Source: Streptomyces sp. G44
GTDB lineage: Bacteria; Actinomycetota; Actinomycetes; Streptomycetales; Streptomycetaceae
Length of the DNA stretch: 35,770 nucleotides
Direction: 5' to 3'
NCBI RefSeq assembly: GCF_016905445.1
Contig: NZ_JAFEXF010000063.1
Span: 1-35,770, forward strand
In this document: piece after piece, positions 17,460 to 25,525 of the stretch
How positions within the stretch are numbered: position 1 is the stretch's first letter
How the letters are laid out: each line of letters begins with the position of its first letter
Translations under genes and position numbers: made by a program
Notes under the pieces: generated by a model
What the model was told of the DNA's origin: nothing
The model's database searches: none
What the model saw: only the letters and a program-made list of their open reading frames with translations

Positions 17460-18491
17460 CTACCGGTTGATGGACTGGATCTCTTCCACGACCACGTCCT
17501 GCTCGGCGCCGAACTCGCCGTCCGGGAGCGGCTGTTCGCCGTCGACGCCCGTCCCCGTCCAGCGGATCTTCCAGGTGACCGTCGCCTTCAGCGGGTACGA
17601 ACCGTCGCCCGACGACCGCAGGTACTTCACGCCGCAGGGCGGGGTCTCCTTGGCTTTGCCCTTCGCGTACGGCGTGCCGATCTTGTCGCCCACGAGCTCG
17701 CAGACGCCGGATGCGGGGTAGGTCTCGGCGTCGGGGGTGCCGGGGTCGATCTTGAGGGAGACGGGGGTGGCGGTCGCCGTTGCCTCGATCTGCAAGACCG
17801 GTACCGAGGCTGTCACCGAGACCGGCTTGAAGTCCGTTGCGTCCAGCCAGGCCCAGGTGGGGAGATTGACCTTCGTCGTCCCTGCGGGGGCGAGGGTCAC
17901 TTCCGTGCCGGGGACGCGGATTTCGGCGTAGGCGAGATGGGCGAGGATCTCCGGCGTGACGGCCTCGGGTGCCTCGGCCGGAGGCGGCTCACCCTTGTCC
18001 ACCCAGAAGTAGGGTTTGTCGCAGTCGAATGCTCCGGGGGCACTTTCCCTGCCCTGGGGGATGAAGCTGTCCCACCAGTAGCCGTCACCGGTCTTCTTCT
18101 TGTTGAAGTCCTTGTAAGGCTGGCCGTTCACATAGCGGTTCCGCTGGGACAGGTCCCATTCAGGGCCGGTGGAGTCGACTGCCCAGATCGGCTCCAGCTT
18201 CTTTTGCAGTTGAGCAGGGGTGTAGGCGGGGGCGTAGTAGCAGGGAGGCGGGGTCCAGCTCGTCGCGGGAGTCACCGGGCCCGCGTTGCTGCCTTTGCCG
18301 TTCTTCGAACGGTCGTAGACGATCCCGCCCGCGGTGGCCGACAGCGTTTTCTCGTCGGCGTCCGCGTCCACCTGCGTCTCGGTGTCACCGCCCCCGGGGT
18401 CTATGTCGGCCGAGGCCGGTGAACTGCTTGCGGCGAGAATGAGGCCCGCGATCACGGCCGCGAAGGCCGGGGCCGTCCTTATGGCTGGCAC
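17460..18491 (-). CDS. Secreted protein of unknown function
   Basis: A 343-residue protein starting at GTG 18491. It has a signal peptide (IRTAPAFAAVIAGLILAA, cleavage likely after ASA at 28), then a Tyr/Trp/Pro-rich mature part with four cysteines. The C-terminal part (LPTWAWLDATDF, then TATATPVSLKIDPG and YPLKATVTWKIRWTG) resembles a family of secreted actinomycete proteins that databases often call 'ATP/GTP-binding protein'. No nucleotide-binding motif is present, so that name is not supported here. The start overlaps the upstream lipoprotein stop by 13 bases and has AAGGGGGG upstream, so the two are probably co-translated. Extracellular location is clear; function is unknown. Confidence 0.75.
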   Translation of the reverse strand: MPAIRTAPAFAAVIAGLILAASSSPASADIDPGGGDTETQVDADADEKTLSATAGGIVYDRSKNGKGSNAGPVTPATSWTPPPCYYAPAYTPAQLQKKLEPIWAVDSTGPEWDLSQRNRYVNGQPYKDFNKKKTGDGYWWDSFIPQGRESAPGAFDCDKPYFWVDKGEPPPAEAPEAVTPEILAHLAYAEIRVPGTEVTLAPAGTTKVNLPTWAWLDATDFKPVSVTASVPVLQIEATATATPVSLKIDPGTPDAETYPASGVCELVGDKIGTPYAKGKAKETPPCGVKYLRSSGDGSYPLKATVTWKIRWTGTGVDGEQPLPDGEFGAEQDVVVEEIQSINR

Positions 18492-19135
18492 TGAGCCGCC
18501 CCCCTTGTGGAGAAGATCTGCGACGTCTGCCACGTTCCAGCGGCGTTCTTGACCAGCTGCGTGTTGTAGGCGACGTAGCTGTTCTTCGTGACCGGCGTCT
18601 TGTTGACCTTCTCGGTCGACTTCTTCTTGGTGTAGCCCTTGCTCTCGTCCGCGCAGAACGAGAGCGTGGCCGTCTTCTTGTCCTTGAGCGTCACTTGGCG
18701 GTTGTAGTACCGGATTTCGCCCGTGAGGCTGAGACCGGCGTCCTTGAATTTCGCGACCCACGCCACGGAGGCTTCCAGAGCCTTGCCGGTGTTGTAGTAC
18801 CCGAGCGCTTCGCTCTGTGGGTCCGTCCCCGCGATCGCGGCGTTCACCGCCCGCATGCGCTCCTCGTTGTCCGCGAGTACGGCCTTCTTCACCGGGTCGC
18901 CGGTGCCGGCGGGCTCGAAGCTCATCGTCAGGTCCGACGGCAGCTCGACCTTCGGGCGGTCGGCGTTCGCCGTAGCCGTCGCGCTCGGACGCGTCGACTT
19001 CTTCGCATCCCCCTGCTCCGCTCCCGCGATCTTGTCATCGTCCCCGGAGGGCTTCTCGTCGCTGCCGCAGGACGTCAGCAGCAGGGCCGCGGTCGCGGTG
19101 AGCGTGGCCGTCGCGAGGCGGAAGGGGCGGTTCAC
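18479..19135 (-). CDS. Lipoprotein of unknown function
   Basis: A 218-residue lipoprotein. The GTG start at 19135 has AGGAG seven bases upstream; an in-frame start at 19177 lacks a site. The signal peptide ends in the lipobox LLLTSC with lipidated Cys23, followed by a Ser/Asp/Lys/Thr-rich linker to about residue 70. The remaining globular part contains YYNTGKALEASVAWVAKF and YNTQLVKNAAGTWQTSQI, similar in style to NTF2-like folds, but I cannot assign it firmly. It is followed with a 13-base overlap by a secreted protein. The pair may act together outside the membrane. Confidence 0.75.
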   Translation of the reverse strand: MNRPFRLATATLTATAALLLTSCGSDEKPSGDDDKIAGAEQGDAKKSTRPSATATANADRPKVELPSDLTMSFEPAGTGDPVKKAVLADNEERMRAVNAAIAGTDPQSEALGYYNTGKALEASVAWVAKFKDAGLSLTGEIRYYNRQVTLKDKKTATLSFCADESKGYTKKKSTEKVNKTPVTKNSYVAYNTQLVKNAAGTWQTSQIFSTRGAAQCQP

Positions 19136-19290
19136 TGTCGGCTCCTGGCTGGTGGGGGAGAGGCGCGGGCTCAGCACGCTAGTGCGAGGCGGGGCCTGAT
19201 GCCAGGGAGATGTCCCGTCACGAATGGGACGTGGGGGATGTATCGCCGCGAACAGATGTCACAGTTCTGTGCCCGCGACCGGCCGCCCCC

Positions 19291-20145
19291 TCAGCCCTTC
19301 ACCGCCCCGCCCAGCGCGAACCCGCCGCCCAGGCGGCGGGAGACGAGGACGTACAGAAGGATCACCGGCGTCGAGTAGAGGATCGAGAACGCGGCCAGCT
19401 GCCCGTAGACCACGGTGCCCTTGTTGCCGAAGAAGTCGTTGATGCTGACCGACGCCGGCATCTGGTCCGGGGTGAGCAGGAGCATGAAGGGGACGAAGAA
19501 GTTCCCCCACATCATGACGAAGGAGAAGACCGTCACCACGGCCACGCCCGGGCCCATCAGGGGGAGGACGATCCGCAGCAGGGACTGGAAGGACGACGCG
19601 CCGTCCGTCCACGCCGCCTCCTCCAGTTCCCTCGGGACGCCGTCCATGAAGTTCTTCATCAGCCAGATGGCGAAGGGGAGCTGGGACGCGGCGAAGAAGA
19701 AGATCGTGCCCCGCACCGTGTCGATCAGGTCGACCTGCACGAACAGCGCGTAGACCGGGACCATGATCGCCGTGATCGGCAGGCTCGTCGCGAAGAGGAT
19801 CGTCAGCATGAACGGGCGGTTCAGGCGGGACCGGTAACGGGAGAGCGGGTACGCGGCGAGGGCCGCGCAGACCACCGTCAGCAGTGTGCCGCCGCCGCAC
19901 AGGAGAAGGCTGTTGAAGAGGGGGGTGAAGGTGATCTCGGGGGTCAGGACCTTGTCGTAGTTGTCCAGGGTGAGGCTGCCGGGGAGCCGCACCCTGAGGT
20001 CCGCCTCCGCGTCGAAGGAGGACAGGACCACCCAGGCCAGCGGCAGTACGAACGCCGCCGCCACGGTCAGGAGGCCGGCGTCCGCCGCCAGGCGGCGCCT
20101 GGCGCGCCGGGAGCGGAGCGCGCGGGGGCGCTTGTCGGCGGGCAC
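19291..20145 (-). CDS. Sugar ABC transporter permease (MalG type)
   Basis: A 284-residue inner-membrane permease with six predicted spans (first at about residues 22-43). The EAA loop ELEEAAWTDGASSFQSLLRI is followed by VLPLMGPG, the contact site for the ATPase. PLSRYRSRLNRPFMLTILF and LPFAIWLMKNFM are typical of the MalG/CUT1 group. The GTG start follows the stop of the other permease immediately. No ATPase gene is present in this operon; in Streptomyces the shared ATPase MsiK usually powers such systems. The substrate is unknown, most likely an oligosaccharide. Confidence 0.92.
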   Translation of the reverse strand: MPADKRPRALRSRRARRRLAADAGLLTVAAAFVLPLAWVVLSSFDAEADLRVRLPGSLTLDNYDKVLTPEITFTPLFNSLLLCGGGTLLTVVCAALAAYPLSRYRSRLNRPFMLTILFATSLPITAIMVPVYALFVQVDLIDTVRGTIFFFAASQLPFAIWLMKNFMDGVPRELEEAAWTDGASSFQSLLRIVLPLMGPGVAVVTVFSFVMMWGNFFVPFMLLLTPDQMPASVSINDFFGNKGTVVYGQLAAFSILYSTPVILLYVLVSRRLGGGFALGGAVKG

Positions 20146-21099
20146 TCAGACCTCCGTACGCAGCAGGCGCATGTAGACGAGGGAGAAGAGCGAACCGACC
20201 AGGAGGAGGAGCAGGGCCACGGCCGTGCCGTAGCCGATCATGCTCTTCTGGAAGGCCTGCTCGTACATGAACAGCGGCAGCGTCTGGCTGCGGTTTCCGG
20301 GGCCGCCGCGCGTCATCACCCAGATCAGGCCGAAGACGGACAGGGTTTGGAGGGTGTTGAGCATGAGGTTCGTGCCGATCGAGCGGCGGATCATCGGCAG
20401 CGTGATGTGCCACATGCGGCGCCAGCCGCTCGCGCCGTCCACCTGTGCGGCCTCGGTGATCTCCTTGGGGATCTCGTTGAGTGCGGCGGAGTAGACCAGC
20501 ATCGAGAAGGCCGTCCCGCGCCATACGTTCGCGAACGAGACGGCGAGGATCGGCAGGGTGAACAGCCAGTTCTGGGAGGGGAGATGGAGGAGGTCCAGGA
20601 CGGCGTTGAGTGTGCCCTCGCGGCGGAAGAAGGCGTAGAGGAGGAAGCCCGCGACGACCTCCGGCAGCACCCAGGCCGTGACGACGATCGCGCCGGTGAG
20701 CGTGCGGACCGGCTTCGACGCGCGCTGCATGAGGGAGGCGAGGGCGAGGCCCAGGGTGTTCTGGCCGACGAGGGAGGAGACGACGGTGAAGACGAGGGTC
20801 AGCCAGACCGCGTTGAGGAACCGCTCGTCGCCGAACGCCTCGCGGAAGTTGTCGAACCCGACGAAGCGGGACTCCGCCTGGCCGGTCAACTGGAGGTCGG
20901 TGAAGGCGATGTAGGCGCAGTAGCCGATCGGGCCCGCGAGGAAGAGCGCGAGGAGGACGACGGCGGGGGAGACGGGCAGCGCCCGGAGCAGCCCTCGACG
21001 CACGCGGCCTCGGGAGCGGGCGGGGGCGCCGTTGCGGGGGCGGGGACCCGACGGCGTCTTGACGACGCCGCCCGGACCCGCGGGGGATACGGGGGTCAC
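20146..21099 (-). CDS. Sugar ABC transporter permease (MalF type)
   Basis: A 317-residue permease with an N-terminal basic segment, a first span at about residues 41-62 (VSPAVVLLALFLAGPIGYCAYIAF in part), and the EAA loop EITEAAQVDGASGWRRMWHI followed by TLPMIRRS. The MalF-type ending is YGTAVALLLLLVGSLFSLVYM. I start it at GTG 21099 (VTPVSPAG). The frame is open upstream through the 42-bp tandem repeats to 21222, which would add a low-complexity extension without family support. No strong ribosome site is visible at 21099. It forms the channel with the next permease. Confidence 0.88.
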   Translation of the reverse strand: MTPVSPAGPGGVVKTPSGPRPRNGAPARSRGRVRRGLLRALPVSPAVVLLALFLAGPIGYCAYIAFTDLQLTGQAESRFVGFDNFREAFGDERFLNAVWLTLVFTVVSSLVGQNTLGLALASLMQRASKPVRTLTGAIVVTAWVLPEVVAGFLLYAFFRREGTLNAVLDLLHLPSQNWLFTLPILAVSFANVWRGTAFSMLVYSAALNEIPKEITEAAQVDGASGWRRMWHITLPMIRRSIGTNLMLNTLQTLSVFGLIWVMTRGGPGNRSQTLPLFMYEQAFQKSMIGYGTAVALLLLLVGSLFSLVYMRLLRTEV

Positions 21100-21138
21100 G
21101 TGCGGGCACTCACTCTCTGGTACCGGGTGCGGGTGACG

Positions 21139-21245
21139 GGGGGTACCGCGGGTGGCGTGACGGGGTGCCGGGTGGCACACGGGGGTACCGCGGGTGGCGT
21201 GACGGGGTGCCGGGCGGCACACGGGGGTGCAGGGTGGCGCGACGG
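21139..21245. repeat. 42-bp tandem repeat in the ABC operon
   Basis: Two near-identical 42-bp units (21139-21180 and 21181-21222, differing at one base) and a third degenerate unit to about 21245 lie between the binding-protein stop (21277) and the first permease start (21099). Read on the minus strand, each unit splits into two similar ~21-bp halves with the core GCCACCC followed by GGCACC or GCGGTACC. The array may form structured mRNA that sets unequal expression of binding protein and permeases. That role is inference. Confidence 0.7.
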
Positions 21246-21276
21246 GGGTACCGGATCGGGCGGCCTGCCTCGCGCG

Positions 21277-22638
21277 CTACCTCTCCACCACCTCCCCGTC
21301 CGTCGCCGACTCCACCTCCTCGTCGTAGCCCTTCGCCGCCTCCTCCACCGAGCTGTCGCCCGTCGTCACCGACTCCATCGCCTCCTGGATCGCGGTGGAG
21401 ACCTTCGGGTACGCGGGATACGCGGGCCGGTAGTGCGTCGCGGTGACCAGGCCCGTGAAGAACTCGATGCCGGGCTGCGCCTTCACGTACGACGGGTCGG
21501 CCGCGACGTCCTTCCGGACCGCGATGCCGGAGTTGGCGACGTACCACTTCTTGGCGTTGGCCTTGGTCTGCATCGTCTTGATGAAGGCGAACGCCAGGTC
21601 GGGGTTGCTCGCCTTGGACGGGATCGCCCAGGTCCAGCCGCCGGACATGCTCACCTTGCCGGGGGCCTGACCGTGTTGCGTGGGCATCGCGGCCAGGCCC
21701 AGCTTCTTCGGCCACTCGGGCCACTCGTGGCCCGCGCCCGCACCCCAGTCCTGCGGCAGCCACGACCCGTCGAGGGCGATGCCGAGCTTGTCCTCGGGCA
21801 GCAGTTCACCGCGTACGCGCGTGGCGAAGTTCGGGTCGAGGGCGTCGGAGACATCGGGGCCGAGCTTCTCCTTGAAGACCGTCTCGACGAACTTCAGGGA
21901 GTCCTTGAAGCCCTTGCTGCCCGTGACCCACTTCTTCGCCTCCGTGTCGTACAGCGGATCCTCGCCCGTGCCGTACGCCAGCATCTGGAAGCCCTGCATC
22001 GCCGCCGCCTCGCCCGCCGGCTTGCCCGTGTAGACGTTCAGGGGAGTGACCCCCGGGACCTTCTTCTTGATCGTGCGGGCCGCGTCGAGGACCTCGTCCC
22101 ACGTCTTCGGCTGCCAGTCGGCCGGCAGGCCCGCCTTGTTGAAGACCGCCTTGCTGAACCACAGGCCGCGCGTGTCCGTGCCGTCCGGCACCCCGTACGT
22201 CTTGCCGTCCGCCGCCTTCGCCGCCGTCTTGGCGGTGTCGATGAACTGGTCCCAGTCCTTCCACTTCTTCAGGTAGGGATCCAGCGGCTTCAAGTACCCG
22301 CTGGTGATGTCGGAGTTGATGAGGAACGTGTCCTCGTACACCAGGTCGGGCGCCGTCTTGGGGGAGCGCAGCATCTGCTGGAGCTTCGTGTAGTACTCGG
22401 AGTCCGGCGCCTTGATCGGCACCAGTTTCACCTTCTTGCCGGGGTGGGCCTTCTCGAACTGCTTCTTGATGTCCGCCAGATAGGTGTCCATGACCCTGAT
22501 CTCGTTGTCCGTGGACTGCTTGAACGAGACCCGCACGGTGTCGGGGTCGTCACCGGAGCCGCCGCCGCACGCGGAGAGGGTGCCGGCGGCCAGCAGGGCG
22601 GCGGTGGCGAGGATCAGCGGAGTGGTGGTGGGACGCAC
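21277..22638 (-). CDS. Sugar ABC transporter substrate-binding lipoprotein
   Basis: A 453-residue extracellular solute-binding protein (family 1, MalE-like). The signal ends in the lipobox GTLSAC with lipidated Cys24. The mature part has family landmarks such as APDLVYEDTFLINSD, TYGVPDGTDTRGLWFSKAVFNKAGLP, TWDEVLDAARTIK, MSGGWTWAIPSKASNPDLAFAFI and a helical C-terminus. Two GTG codons compete: 22638 has GGAGG eight bases upstream, whereas 22644 is only two bases from it, so I chose 22638. It is the first gene of an ATPase-less sugar import operon with its own promoter at 22699-22728. The substrate is not deducible. Confidence 0.92.
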   Translation of the reverse strand: MRPTTTPLILATAALLAAGTLSACGGGSGDDPDTVRVSFKQSTDNEIRVMDTYLADIKKQFEKAHPGKKVKLVPIKAPDSEYYTKLQQMLRSPKTAPDLVYEDTFLINSDITSGYLKPLDPYLKKWKDWDQFIDTAKTAAKAADGKTYGVPDGTDTRGLWFSKAVFNKAGLPADWQPKTWDEVLDAARTIKKKVPGVTPLNVYTGKPAGEAAAMQGFQMLAYGTGEDPLYDTEAKKWVTGSKGFKDSLKFVETVFKEKLGPDVSDALDPNFATRVRGELLPEDKLGIALDGSWLPQDWGAGAGHEWPEWPKKLGLAAMPTQHGQAPGKVSMSGGWTWAIPSKASNPDLAFAFIKTMQTKANAKKWYVANSGIAVRKDVAADPSYVKAQPGIEFFTGLVTATHYRPAYPAYPKVSTAIQEAMESVTTGDSSVEEAAKGYDEEVESATDGEVVER

Positions 22639-22698
22639 GGGCACGACCTCCTACAACGCGGGCTACACCGCGCGGTTGCGACGCGGGGCTGCCCGGTG

Positions 22699-22728
22699 AA
22701 CGTACGGGCGCGCTCGGAGCAAGGTCAA
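22699..22728 (-). promoter_or_regulatory. Promoter of the sugar ABC operon
   Basis: On the minus strand, TTGACC (22728-22723) and TACGTT (22704-22699) are separated by 18 bases. They lie 60-90 bases before the binding-protein start. This is a good match to a vegetative promoter. Confidence 0.6.
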
Positions 22729-22768
22729 TGCCCGTGCCACGGATGGGCGTTGGTGCTCGTCATCCGCG

Positions 22769-22782
22769 TGACAACGTTGTTG
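22769..22782. promoter_or_regulatory. LacI-family operator-like palindrome
   Basis: TGACAACGTTGTTG is a near-perfect dyad around a central CG, the form bound by LacI-type sugar regulators. It lies about 40 bases upstream of the -35 of the sugar ABC operon. Next to it, GTAGGACGTACGG occurs twice (22782-22794 and 22805-22817, 23 bp apart). No LacI gene is in the window. Confidence 0.45.
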
Positions 22783-22841
22783 TAGGACGTACGGTGATGT
22801 GGTCGTAGGACGTACGGGGGCGACGTCTTCCCCACGGGTGC

Positions 22842-23528
22842 TCACTCCGTCGCGGTGAGCCACCGGTAGACGAGCTCGGGCCGCCCGACATGGCCGTACT
22901 GCGGGCTGCGGGCCGCGCGCGCCGTGTCGACCAGGTGTTCCAGATAGCGGCGCGCGGTGATGCGGGACAGGCCCGCCGCCTCGGCCGCCCCGGTGGCGGT
23001 CAGACCGCCGGGGGCGGCGCGCAGGGTGCGTATGACGCGCTCCAGGGTGGGGCCGCTGAGGCCCTTCGGCAGCGCGGCCGGGCCCGGGGCGCGCAGCGTG
23101 GCGAGCGCGCGGTCCACCTCGTCCTGGCCGGTGGCCTCGCCCTCGGCGGCGGCCGAGCGGAACTCGGCATAGCGGTTCAGGCGGTCGCGGAGGGTGGCGA
23201 AGGTGAACGGCTTCAGGACGTACTGCACGACGCCGAGGGAGACGCCCTCGCGGACCACCGCCAGGTCGCGGGCCGACGTCACCGCGATCACGTCCGTGGG
23301 GTGCCCGGTGGCGCGCAGGGTCCGGGCGAGCTGGAGGCCGTGGCCGTCGGGGAGGTGCAGGTCCAGGAGGATCAGGTCGACGGGGGTGCGCTCCAGGGTG
23401 CGGCGTGCCTCGGCCGCGGTGTGCGCGGGCCTGGGCACGGCCTCGAAGCCGGGGACGCGGTTGACGTACAGGACGTGGGCGTCGGCCGCCACCGGGTCGT
23501 CCTCGACGACCAGGACGCGGATGGTCAC
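22842..23528 (-). CDS. CitB/DcuR-type response regulator
   Basis: A 228-residue response regulator. The receiver domain (1-120) has the acidic pair E9-D10/D11, phospho-acceptor D56 in LILLDLHLPDGHG, T84 and K106 in YVLKPF. The C-terminal half carries a helix-turn-helix (about 175-205, GAAEAAGLSRITARRYLEHL) typical of the CitB/DcuR group that controls C4-dicarboxylate or citrate transport. The GTG start overlaps the kinase stop as GTGA, so kinase and regulator are translated together. The likely target is the divergent dctA-like gene beyond the kinase. Confidence 0.92.
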   Translation of the reverse strand: MTIRVLVVEDDPVAADAHVLYVNRVPGFEAVPRPAHTAAEARRTLERTPVDLILLDLHLPDGHGLQLARTLRATGHPTDVIAVTSARDLAVVREGVSLGVVQYVLKPFTFATLRDRLNRYAEFRSAAAEGEATGQDEVDRALATLRAPGPAALPKGLSGPTLERVIRTLRAAPGGLTATGAAEAAGLSRITARRYLEHLVDTARAARSPQYGHVGRPELVYRWLTATE

Positions 23529-25201
23529 CTGGCGCCTCCCCGCGCGGTACGGCCGCCCCGCTCCCCGGCGGCGCGCGCACTGGCGACGAGGTCCGCCGCG
23601 AGCGTCACCTCGAACTCCGCCCCGCCGTCCGGCGACGCGCGCACCGTCAGCGTGCCCCCGTCGCGGGCCACCGTCTGGCGGACCAGCGCGAGGCCGAGGC
23701 CCCGGCCCGCCGCGGCCTTGGTCGACCAGCCCCGTTCGAAGACCGCCTCGCGCCGCGCGGGGTCGACCCCCGGGCCGGTGTCGCGGACGCGCAGGAGCAG
23801 GCCCGCCTCGTCCGCCCGCGCCGTCACCGTCACCCGCGCCGCCGGGGAGCCCTGCGCGGCGTCGACCGCGTTGTCGATGAGGTTGCCGAGGATGGTCACC
23901 AGGTCACGGGCGGGCAGGCCGGGCGGCAGCATGCCGTCGTCGATGCTGCTGTCGGGCGAGACGACCAGCTCCACGCCGTGCTCGTTGGCCTGCGCCGCCT
24001 TGCCGAGGAGCAGGGCCGCCAGGACCGGTTCGCTGACGGCCGCCACCACCTGGTCGGTCAGGGCCTGCGCCAGCTCCAGTTCGGCGGTGGCGAAGTCCAC
24101 GGCCTCCTCCGCGCGGCCGAGCTCGATCAGCGAGACCACCGTGTGCAGGCGGTTCGCGGCCTCGTGGGCCTGGGAGCGCAGCGCCTGCGTGAAGCCGCGC
24201 TCGGAGTCCAGCTCGCCGGTCAGCGCCTGGAGTTCGGTGTGGTCGCGCAGGGTGACCACCGTGCCCCTGCGTTCGCCGCCGGTCACCGGTGAGGTGTTGA
24301 CGACCAGGACCCGGTCGGCGCTCAGATGCAGCTCGTCCACCCGCGGCTCGGAGGCCAGCAGCGCCCCGGTGAGCGGCGCGGGCAGCCCCAGCTCGGCGAC
24401 GTTGCGCCCCACGATGTCTCCCTGGACGCCGAGGAGTTCGCGGCCGCCGTCGTTGATCAGCGCGATCCGCCGCTGCCCGTCGAGCATCAGCAGGCCCTCG
24501 CGCACCGCGTGCAGCGCCGCCTCGTGGTAGTCGTGCATGCGGCTCAGCTCGGCGGCGTTCATGCCGTGGGTGCTGCGGCGCAGGCGGGCGTTGATGACGT
24601 ACGTCCCGATGCCGCCGAGGACGAGTGCCGCCGCGGCGACACCGAGCAGCGCGAGGAGCCGGCCGCGCGCCTTGGCGGTGATCTCCTCGATGGTGATGCC
24701 CGCGCTGACCAGGCCGATGATCCGCCCGTCGTCCGTCCCGTCCGCCCGGACCGGCGTCACCACCCGCACCGACGGGCCGAGCGTGCCCGTGTACGTCTCC
24801 GCGAACGTCCTGCCGCGCAGCGCCTGTGCCGTGTGGCCGAGGAAGCGCTCGCCGATGCGCCGTTCGTCGGGGTGCGTCCAGCGGATGCCGCGCGGGTCCA
24901 TGATCGTGACGAAGTCGACGCCGGTGTGCCGCTGCACCCGGCTCGCGTACGGCTGGAGCTCCCGGGACGGGTCGCCGCCGCCGCGTATGGCATCCCGTAC
25001 GGATGGGGAGTCCGCGACGGCACGGGCCGCCGCCGTCGCCTGATGGCGGGCGCTCTCCTCCGCCTGGTGCTCGTCGCTCAGGTACGTGAAGAGCGCGCAC
25101 CCGGCCACCACGGCCGTGACCAGCACGATCTGCATCGCGAAGAGCTGGCCCGCCAGGCTGCGCGGCAGGCGGCGCCGACGGGGAGGGCGAGTGCGGGGCA
25201 T
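23525..25201 (-). CDS. DcuS/CitA-type sensor histidine kinase
   Basis: A 558-residue membrane kinase. Spans lie at about residues 20-41 and 182-204, flanking a periplasmic-type Cache/PASp sensor with HTGVDFVTIMDPRGIRWTHP (about 92-111), a signature of the citrate/C4-dicarboxylate sensors. A cytoplasmic PAS domain (about 220-320) follows, then the phospho-acceptor H346 in LRSQAHEAANRLHT, N-box N440/N444 (LGNLIDNAVDAA), DTGPG at 474-478 and GRGLGLAL at 499-506. All catalytic boxes are intact. The ATG at 25201 is divergent from the dctA-like gene, which makes a dicarboxylate the most likely signal. Confidence 0.92.
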   Translation of the reverse strand: MPRTRPPRRRRLPRSLAGQLFAMQIVLVTAVVAGCALFTYLSDEHQAEESARHQATAAARAVADSPSVRDAIRGGGDPSRELQPYASRVQRHTGVDFVTIMDPRGIRWTHPDERRIGERFLGHTAQALRGRTFAETYTGTLGPSVRVVTPVRADGTDDGRIIGLVSAGITIEEITAKARGRLLALLGVAAAALVLGGIGTYVINARLRRSTHGMNAAELSRMHDYHEAALHAVREGLLMLDGQRRIALINDGGRELLGVQGDIVGRNVAELGLPAPLTGALLASEPRVDELHLSADRVLVVNTSPVTGGERRGTVVTLRDHTELQALTGELDSERGFTQALRSQAHEAANRLHTVVSLIELGRAEEAVDFATAELELAQALTDQVVAAVSEPVLAALLLGKAAQANEHGVELVVSPDSSIDDGMLPPGLPARDLVTILGNLIDNAVDAAQGSPAARVTVTARADEAGLLLRVRDTGPGVDPARREAVFERGWSTKAAAGRGLGLALVRQTVARDGGTLTVRASPDGGAEFEVTLAADLVASARAAGERGGRTARGGAR

Positions 25202-25341
25202 GGGGTCAGTCTGCCTCTTCGGCCCCGGGGGCGCGGCGGCGGTCGTATCGGCGCGAACTCAATGAACGCAAGGGTGACCGCCCTCACAGGGCGGGAGATA
25301 GTCGCCGGGATCGCCCGGGACGTGCGCCGCACCCACCGCGG

Positions 25342-25477
25342 ACGCCACCGGGCTTCATGCGCCACCGGGCGGTACGCGCCACCGGGCGGTACGCGCCACC
25401 GGGCGGTACGCGCCACCGGGCGGTACGCGCCACCGGGCGGTACGCGCCACCGGGCGGTACGCGCCACCGGGCAGCAC
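25342..25477. repeat. 17-bp tandem repeat array (eight units) between kinase and dctA
   Basis: Six exact head-to-tail copies of GCGCCACCGGGCGGTAC occupy 25359-25460. A degenerate unit flanks each side (25342-25358 and 25461-25477). Each unit contains the small dyad ACCG-GG-CGGT. The array fills much of the 324-bp gap between the divergent kinase (25201) and dctA-like (25526) starts. It looks like an iteron or regulator-binding array. The rest of the gap shows no gene and no obvious consensus promoter. Confidence 0.9.
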
Positions 25478-25525
25478 ACGCCGCCCGGCACCACAACGCC
25501 GACGTCGTCGTTCAAGGAGGGCCCC

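Noticed and set aside
21100..21222. N-terminal extension of the MalF-type permease through the tandem repeats
   Set aside because: The frame is open, but the residues are low-complexity repeats without family similarity; the GTG at 21099 gives a normal length.
19210..22785. A very long open frame on the plus strand across the sugar ABC operon
   Set aside because: It is antisense to three well-supported transporter genes, is Arg/Glu/Asp/Gly-rich and matches no family; long antisense frames are expected at this GC content.
25342..25477. CRISPR array
   Set aside because: Units are 17 bp, directly contiguous and without spacers; no cas genes are nearby.
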